This document shows positions 59,680 through 64,000 of a stretch of DNA of 64,000 bases, one piece after another (position 1 is the first letter of the stretch; each line of letters begins with the position of its first letter). Location: positions 3,328,439 to 3,392,438 of the forward strand of contig NZ_CP036150.1 of NCBI RefSeq assembly GCF_008329965.1, written 5' to 3'. The notes beneath the pieces were generated by a model. The model was not told the DNA's origin and made no database searches. It worked only from the letters and a program-made list of their open reading frames with translations. The translations under genes were made by a program, and so were the position numbers. The stretch is from Oceanispirochaeta crateris. GTDB taxonomy: Bacteria; Spirochaetota; Spirochaetia; DSM-2461.

Positions 59680-61659
59680 ATGCCCCTGATTATTGTTAGC
59701 GTCCTACTGGCTTTATCTCTTGTAATGAATTTTTTGACATGCATCCGTAGAGATCGTGATATCCATCGGATTATTGAATTCATTGAAGCCCTCAGGAAGG
59801 GGATTAAAGAAGAATCCTTCAAAATATCAGTTCCCTTTGTGGAGCTCAAAGAGTCACTTCTTTCGAATTTTGATAAAGTCTCCCGTATGATCTCACTGCA
59901 AGAACAGAGTATTGGAAACAGTGAAAGAGCGGGGATGCGCTTATCCCGCAATATTGAAAAAGCCGTCAACAGCGCCTCCCAAATCAGCATCCATACCGAG
60001 GCCAATAGAAAAAGTGCTTATGATCTCTTTGACAGTGTGACAGAAGGCTCTGCTGCCGTGGAAGAGATCCAGGCTGCCCTGGGGAGTTTCAGAAAGCAGA
60101 ATGACCGTCAGAATCAGTCAATCAAAGAAACTGCCGATGCCATAAGCTCTATGAACCAGTCAATAAAAGGGGTTTCCGGAATAGCCGCTGGACGCTTGGA
60201 TAGTGTGAAAACACTCATCCGGGTCACCTCAGAGAGCAGTGAAAAAATTCAGGAAAATGAAGACGTAATACGAAATGTTCAGAAGCAGGTTGATGATGTT
60301 CTTTCTCTGATCACCGTTATCAATGACATTGCCTCACAAACGAATCTGCTATCAATGAATGCCGCCATAGAGGCGGCTCATGCGGGTGAAGCCGGGAAAG
60401 GGTTTGCTGTAGTCGCTGAAGAAATCAGAAGTCTGGCGGAATCGACTGGCCAGAACTCCCATATCATTTCCGGGACTTTGAATAAACTGGTGGAACACAT
60501 CAATAGGGCAGGAATGATAAGCCGGGAGAGCGGAAAATCCTTTGAGCAAATTGAAAAAGGAGCCGAAACAGTTGCCGAGGCTTTTACGGTGATTCACCGG
60601 GATACAGAATCTCTTTTGAGCAGTGCTCATAAGTTGTCTCTCAATACAGAACGGCTTCAGGAGATTGCAGCAGAATCCACAGCCAGTATTAGTGAGATTG
60701 AGTATGGAACAACCGATATCAACAAGGTTTTACAGGATTCTAAACAGATTGCTTCCAATCTGACAGAAGATATGCAGAAGCTTTCCTCTGAATCGAAAAT
60801 CTCGAATTTCAACCTCACAAAGGTATCGGATTCTTACCTCAAGACATCAGAGTCCTTTTTGGATATTATGCAGGCCAGTTCCGAATATCATGGAAAACAG
60901 AACCAACTGGAGAATAAGCTCTTCTTTTCAAATCTAATGGTCGCCCATGTGAACTGGATGGGGCTGTCCCGTGCTATTCTGGATGGCAGTTTTGATAAAA
61001 ATGTTGAGTCCGTCATGGATGAAAAGCATAGCCGATTGGGGATCTGGATTAATTCCAGGGGAAAAGAGCATATAAAAGATAACAAGAAATTCGAAAAACT
61101 TAGATCAAGACATACCTATCTTCATGAAGTTTTAGCAGAAATTGTAGCCCTCAGAAACCAGAATAATATGATTGAAGCCGAGAAAAAATTCCAGGAACTG
61201 ACTGAAGTTTCCAATGAGATTGTTCAGATATTAATGACCCTTGGATATTCTGACTTTGTGAGTTGGAATGACAACTTGAGCGTCCATGTCCGTGAATTTG
61301 ATGATCAGCATAAAGTTCTTCTTCGTCTTATATCGGATCTTTTTAATAGAATGGAAGAGGGGTCGGGCAATGATATACTGGGTGAAACCCTTTTGAAACT
61401 CATTGACTACACCGAGTTCCATTTTGGTACGGAGGAGAAAAACTTTCATCTTTACGATTATCCTCATAAGGCAGAACATATTCAGCAGCATCAGCAATTG
61501 GTTGAAAAAGCAAAGGAATTATACAAAGGAATCGAGCGTAATGAAGGTGTTTTGAGTATTGAGGTTTTGGACTTTCTTCAGAATTGGGTGGTCAATCATA
61601 TCAACAAAACTGATAAACAATACTCTGATTTCTTCAATAATAAAGCCATCAAGTCCTGA
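59680..61659 (+). CDS. Chemoreceptor with CZB-like and C-terminal hemerythrin domains
   Basis: 659 residues. One N-terminal membrane anchor (LIIVSVLLALSLVMNFL) with no periplasmic sensor; a coiled-coil MCP core with the tip [19 protein letters not shown] (about 216-255); a CZB-like region (about 411-485; VAHVNWMG, HSRLGIWINSRGKEH, RHTYLHEV); and a hemerythrin domain (about 527-655). Hemerythrin ligands are all visible: DQHKV, EFHFGTEEKNF, AEHIQQHQQ and NHINKTDKQ. The CZB position that is usually Cys (in C-LGKW) is Ser here. A redox- or O2-sensing receptor is predicted. The signal would enter from the cytoplasm. Confidence 0.87.
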   Translation: MPLIIVSVLLALSLVMNFLTCIRRDRDIHRIIEFIEALRKGIKEESFKISVPFVELKESLLSNFDKVSRMISLQEQSIGNSERAGMRLSRNIEKAVNSASQISIHTEANRKSAYDLFDSVTEGSAAVEEIQAALGSFRKQNDRQNQSIKETADAISSMNQSIKGVSGIAAGRLDSVKTLIRVTSESSEKIQENEDVIRNVQKQVDDVLSLITVINDIASQTNLLSMNAAIEAAHAGEAGKGFAVVAEEIRSLAESTGQNSHIISGTLNKLVEHINRAGMISRESGKSFEQIEKGAETVAEAFTVIHRDTESLLSSAHKLSLNTERLQEIAAESTASISEIEYGTTDINKVLQDSKQIASNLTEDMQKLSSESKISNFNLTKVSDSYLKTSESFLDIMQASSEYHGKQNQLENKLFFSNLMVAHVNWMGLSRAILDGSFDKNVESVMDEKHSRLGIWINSRGKEHIKDNKKFEKLRSRHTYLHEVLAEIVALRNQNNMIEAEKKFQELTEVSNEIVQILMTLGYSDFVSWNDNLSVHVREFDDQHKVLLRLISDLFNRMEEGSGNDILGETLLKLIDYTEFHFGTEEKNFHLYDYPHKAEHIQQHQQLVEKAKELYKGIERNEGVLSIEVLDFLQNWVVNHINKTDKQYSDFFNNKAIKS

Positions 61660-61674
61660 TATCTTTCCCGTATG

Positions 61675-61701
61675 TCATCACCCATATTCAGTGGGTGATG
61701 A
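61675..61701 (+). terminator. 10-bp hairpin after the chemoreceptor gene
   Basis: TCATCACCCA-N7-TGGGTGATGA, a perfect stem 16 bases after the stop. No T-run follows, so termination may be weak or the hairpin protects the 3' end. The remaining 230 bases to the next gene are AT-rich and show no gene. Confidence 0.55.
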
Positions 61702-61933
61702 GGTTGTGGGAGTGATATCTTTCTCTCAAAATATTGAAAATACTCTTTTAATTTTATTTCTACTTTTGTTAGATTTCCTAAGTTGGAATTACTTATATTC
61801 TTTGTTTTTTTTGACAACTATTTTTAACTTTTTATTTGTAGTCTTATTGTGTTATAATAATAAAAGGTAAATAATAGAATAATATTCATCGTGAATGTTT
61901 AATAATTTATTGATCTTAGAAGGAGCAGCAAGT

Positions 61934-62242
61934 ATGGCCAGAGCCAAGAAGACAGAAAAATTTGTTAAATTATATAGCGGATTGTCCATGGATGATAAAA
62001 AAATTCTGAGAACAGAACTGGATTATGCTATCAAAGCAGAAGAACGGGATATTTTAAAAATGGCCCAGGAAGAAGCTGCCAGAAAAATGCGGGATACTTT
62101 GAAGATCCACGATAAAATTAAATTTACATATAAAAAAGAAACGAAAGAGGGTGAAGTCATTACCATTTCTGTGGACAAAGTTCAGGTCCTTGTCAATGGA
62201 AAAGACAGAATGACAGTTCCCTACCAGAAAATTCTCAAATAA
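61934..62242 (+). CDS. Small hypothetical protein
   Basis: 102 residues from ATG 61934 (SD AAGGAG); the longer frame from 61895 overlaps its SD. N-terminus is basic and helical; the C-terminus (IKFTYKKETKEGEVITISVDKVQVLVNG) alternates strands like an SH3/KOW-type barrel. No family recognised. It is ended by a strong terminator. Confidence 0.6.
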   Translation: MARAKKTEKFVKLYSGLSMDDKKILRTELDYAIKAEERDILKMAQEEAARKMRDTLKIHDKIKFTYKKETKEGEVITISVDKVQVLVNGKDRMTVPYQKILK

Positions 62243-62282
62243 CCAATTCTAATATCCAAGAGCCTACACCCTTTGAATTGAC

Positions 62283-62314
62283 TGCCGGATTTTATTGAAT
62301 CCGGCATTTTTTTT
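62283..62314 (+). terminator. Rho-independent terminator
   Basis: TGCCGGATT-N6-AATCCGGCA stem with eight T. A separate 8-bp inverted repeat (GAACCCTC ... GAGGGTTC, 62315-62340) follows directly but has no T-run in the minus direction. Confidence 0.92.
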
Positions 62315-62450
62315 GAACCCTCAACATTTAAAGAGGGTTCCTACTTCACTAACTATGCGTTTCAGACCTCCCGCCCCCCCCCTTCACTGGCGGACGTTTG
62401 CAGTAGAAAGGTAGGACGATATGAAGATCAAAGTGATTGTCTAAAAGCGA

Positions 62451-62966
62451 TCAGGATTGAAGTGACATCTTATCTTGTTCTGCAGTGTCATCTGCATCCC
62501 AGGGATAACAGATCCAGGGATCTTTGAAGTTCTTGCCAACAAAGTAATGTTTGATATAAGAGGGAATCTTGTGTTTTTTCTCTTTCTCTTTGTTGTGTAT
62601 GACAAGGACTGCAATTTCAGCAGGTTCATGCTTCTGCAGCTCATCGAGGCAAAAGCCGATTGTGGCTCTGGTATCATCCACTTCGTCTACAAGGAGGATC
62701 TTTTTCCCCTTGATTTGCTTCTCAGGCTGGTCTAGCCATTGGGTGATGACAGGACTGTCTGTTTGTTTGTCATCCAGGTCATAATAGGCAATACCCACCG
62801 TCAAAATTGGTTTGTTCAAGAATGTCTTGGCCATGCGGGCCGGTATGAATCCTCCGGTTCCTATGGCTACCATCAAATCAGGGTCAAACCCTGAATCTTT
62901 AACGTCTTTTACCAGGCCTTTAATGGTCTCGTGAATTTGATTATATGTTATGTAGATCTTTTCCAT
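62451..62966 (-). CDS. Purine-type phosphoribosyltransferase
   Basis: 171 residues with the PRPP-binding loop LLVDEVDDTRATI (VxxVDDxxxTG-like) and GTGGFIPARMAK. It resembles bacterial xanthine/hypoxanthine PRTases of the WbpE-like/GPT group; the base specificity cannot be read. The annotated-looking start at 62975 lies past the promoter; ATG 62966 is preceded by TTGCCA-16-TTTATT ending seven bases upstream and no SD. With the importer and deaminase it fits purine salvage. Confidence 0.78.
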   Translation of the reverse strand: MEKIYITYNQIHETIKGLVKDVKDSGFDPDLMVAIGTGGFIPARMAKTFLNKPILTVGIAYYDLDDKQTDSPVITQWLDQPEKQIKGKKILLVDEVDDTRATIGFCLDELQKHEPAEIAVLVIHNKEKEKKHKIPSYIKHYFVGKNFKDPWICYPWDADDTAEQDKMSLQS

Positions 62967-62973
62967 GTGCAAC

Positions 62974-63001
62974 AATAAAACAGGAAGCAGGTCTTTGGCA
63001 A
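62974..63001 (-). promoter_or_regulatory. Leaderless promoter of the phosphoribosyltransferase gene
   Basis: TTGCCA (62996-63001), 16-base spacer, TTTATT (62974-62979), seven bases to ATG 62966. No SD. Confidence 0.5.
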
Positions 63002-63049
63002 GACGATGATGATAGGAAGATGCAGAGACTGGAGAATCCTGAGTAAATT

Positions 63050-63057
63050 GCCGATAA
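63050..63057 (+). promoter_or_regulatory. sigma28-type -10 box before the FliL-like gene
   Basis: GCCGATAA, an exact match to the flagellar sigma28 -10 element, ends seven bases before ATG 63065. The matching -35 (TAAA) is not seen at the usual distance. Confidence 0.4.
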
Positions 63058-63064
63058 TAGAAGC

Positions 63065-63472
63065 ATGAAAATCCGAATGCTGGTCATATTATCCATGAGT
63101 CTCCTCCTCTTCTCTTCCTGTTCGAAAGAACTGGCAAATTACTCCTATTATAAAAATTTGCCAGAAGTCTCGGGAACAACCCGGGACGATCCCCCTTTAT
63201 TTTATATCATCAAAGTAGATTTGGGTTATGACTGGGGTGATAAAAAAACCCAGTACAGCCTTGCGGATCTAACACCGGTCATCAGCGATGGAATGAGGAA
63301 TCTTTTTAGCAGCAAGAGCGAATTTGACTATACAATTGAGCAGGAAGAGCAGCTCAAGCAGGAAATCATGGACATGGTAAATTCAACGATTCATCGCTAT
63401 GAGAGTTTTAAGAAAGTACCAGGTATCAAAACCGTGGCAATCGTCAAAAAGCAGGTTTTTGAATTTCGCTGA
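63065..63472 (+). CDS. FliL-like lipoprotein
   Basis: 135 residues with a lipobox (SLLLFSSCSK) and a C-terminal part like the FliL periplasmic domain: FYIIKVDLGYDWGD, SDGMRNLFSSKSEFDY, LKQEIMDMVNSTIHRY. FliL sits next to the flagellar stator and normally has a membrane helix, not a lipid anchor. A sigma28-like -10 box supports a motility link. Identity is moderate; a profile search would help. Confidence 0.6.
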   Translation: MKIRMLVILSMSLLLFSSCSKELANYSYYKNLPEVSGTTRDDPPLFYIIKVDLGYDWGDKKTQYSLADLTPVISDGMRNLFSSKSEFDYTIEQEEQLKQEIMDMVNSTIHRYESFKKVPGIKTVAIVKKQVFEFR

Positions 63473-63492
63473 TTTTGATACCGTACTCTCTT

Positions 63493-64000
63493 CTAAATTG
63501 TCCCCGGAATGACAAAATTATTCTTAAAACTGATGTATTTAAAAGGGTGAATATCAAGGACATTTGGATACCATCCCTCCAGGAAGCGCAGATCAATCAG
63601 GTTTAAGGCAGGGGAATGGCTCAGAGGTAACACCTGGGCTGTCATCAGCAGCAGTTTTTCCGCTTCTCCCATCTTTTTATACCGGTCTTCTCCTACAGCC
63701 TCTTCCAGAAGACGGTTGTACTCTTCGCTGCTGAAAGAGGCATCGTTCAGGCTGCTTCCTTCCTGCCACATCTGGAGGAAGGTCATGGGGTCGGCATAGT
63801 CCCCGATCCATGTAATCTGCCCGAGGGTGTAGTCGGCCTCTTTGAGGGATGAGAAGTAGCGGGGAAAGGGAATCTCTTCAATGATGACTTCTGTCACCAG
63901 ATGAGTCTCCCAGCTTTCTTTCATTATTTTAAGATTTTCTGCATCCCCATAGGGCACTCTAATTTTTATGGGAGGCAGTCCCTGTCCTTTGGGGTATCCT
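63493..64000 (-). CDS. Peptide ABC transporter substrate-binding protein (partial, C-terminal)
   Basis: About 168 residues of a family 5 (OppA-like) binding protein. The frame is open to the right edge of the window and the first residues seen, YPKGQGLPPIKI, match the loop before the second lobe. Later WIGDYADPMTFLQMW and LPLSHSPALNLIDLRFLEGWYPN are typical of the C-terminal lobe. The start lies beyond the window. Direction and partial state make the substrate unassignable; peptides are likely. Confidence 0.85.
   Translation of the reverse strand, partial: GYPKGQGLPPIKIRVPYGDAENLKIMKESWETHLVTEVIIEEIPFPRYFSSLKEADYTLGQITWIGDYADPMTFLQMWQEGSSLNDASFSSEEYNRLLEEAVGEDRYKKMGEAEKLLLMTAQVLPLSHSPALNLIDLRFLEGWYPNVLDIHPFKYISFKNNFVIPGTI

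Noticed and set aside
61895-61933. Longer N-terminus of the small protein at 61934
   Set aside because: Its extra codons include the SD AAGGAG, so ATG 61934 is preferred.
62374-62382. Run of nine C
   Set aside because: A phase-variation tract was considered, but it lies outside any gene and promoter I can define.
1-64000. CRISPR arrays, insertion sequences, prophage genes, integrases or rRNA
   Set aside because: No spaced direct repeats, transposase-like frames, phage structural genes or rRNA stretches were seen on reading both strands.

Overview
The window looks like chromosome from a free-living, anaerobic, motile spirochaete (Spirochaetota, Spirochaetaceae-like). The evidence is indirect. 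It carries a Na+-pumping oxaloacetate decarboxylase, an electron-bifurcating type [FeFe]-hydrogenase under a Rex repressor, a BMP/Med-type nucleoside ABC importer, two chemoreceptors, a FliL-like lipoprotein and several conserved hypotheticals of the kind seen in spirochaetes. There is no rRNA, no recognisable tRNA, no insertion sequence, no prophage and no CRISPR array. Coding density is high on both strands and base composition is even, so I see no sign of a recent island.

Layout. 1-2236 (minus): oadG-oadA-oadB, the Na+ decarboxylase, with oadB cut by the window edge. 2454-5779 (minus): a CHASE2 adenylate cyclase followed by a small outer-membrane barrel. 6063-12349: a cytoplasmic and an exported M16 zinc peptidase around a DUF2147 protein. 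12507-14501: chemoreceptor. 14626-16089: ilvC. 16265-19977 (minus): a POTRA/barrel outer-membrane protein, an orphan UgpC/MsmK-type ATPase and a substrate-binding lipoprotein. 20034-25433: radical SAM protein, queG, conserved hypotheticals, ychF. 25480-27350 (minus): FecR-domain protein and LPP20-like lipoprotein. 27523-29466 (minus): CBS-ATPase, DRTGG and PHP proteins, a set that accompanies hydrogenases in other anaerobes. 29560-35023: nucleoside deaminase and the BMP ABC importer. 35053-40957: rex, a Rex operator, and the hydrogenase operon (NuoE-like, HATPase, ferredoxin, NuoF-like, HydA). 41081-51572: a thioesterase-nitroreductase fusion, a DsbD/CcdA-like protein, several thioredoxin-fold proteins, a ferredoxin:thioredoxin reductase catalytic subunit, TetR, a TIM-barrel protein and a tandem DUF4230 operon. 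51550-57837: HAD hydrolases, a YD/MORN protein and a two-gene phosphorelay. 58150-64000: uraA with a terminator-containing leader, a chemoreceptor carrying CZB and hemerythrin domains, a phosphoribosyltransferase, a FliL-like lipoprotein and a partial OppA-like protein.

How the parts fit: oxaloacetate decarboxylation (Na+ gradient), hydrogenase plus Rex (NADH/ferredoxin disposal as H2) and the thiol-redox proteins suit a fermenter that manages redox balance and occasional O2 exposure, with the hemerythrin receptor as a plausible O2 sensor. The deaminase, BMP importer, UraA and PRTase form a nucleobase/nucleoside salvage theme.

The most notable non-coding signal is a repeated promoter geometry. 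In about ten transcription units a -10-like hexamer sits only 5-9 bases before the start codon with no Shine-Dalgarno sequence, which predicts leaderless mRNAs. It also corrects several start codons, because the longer open frames would begin at or upstream of the promoter.
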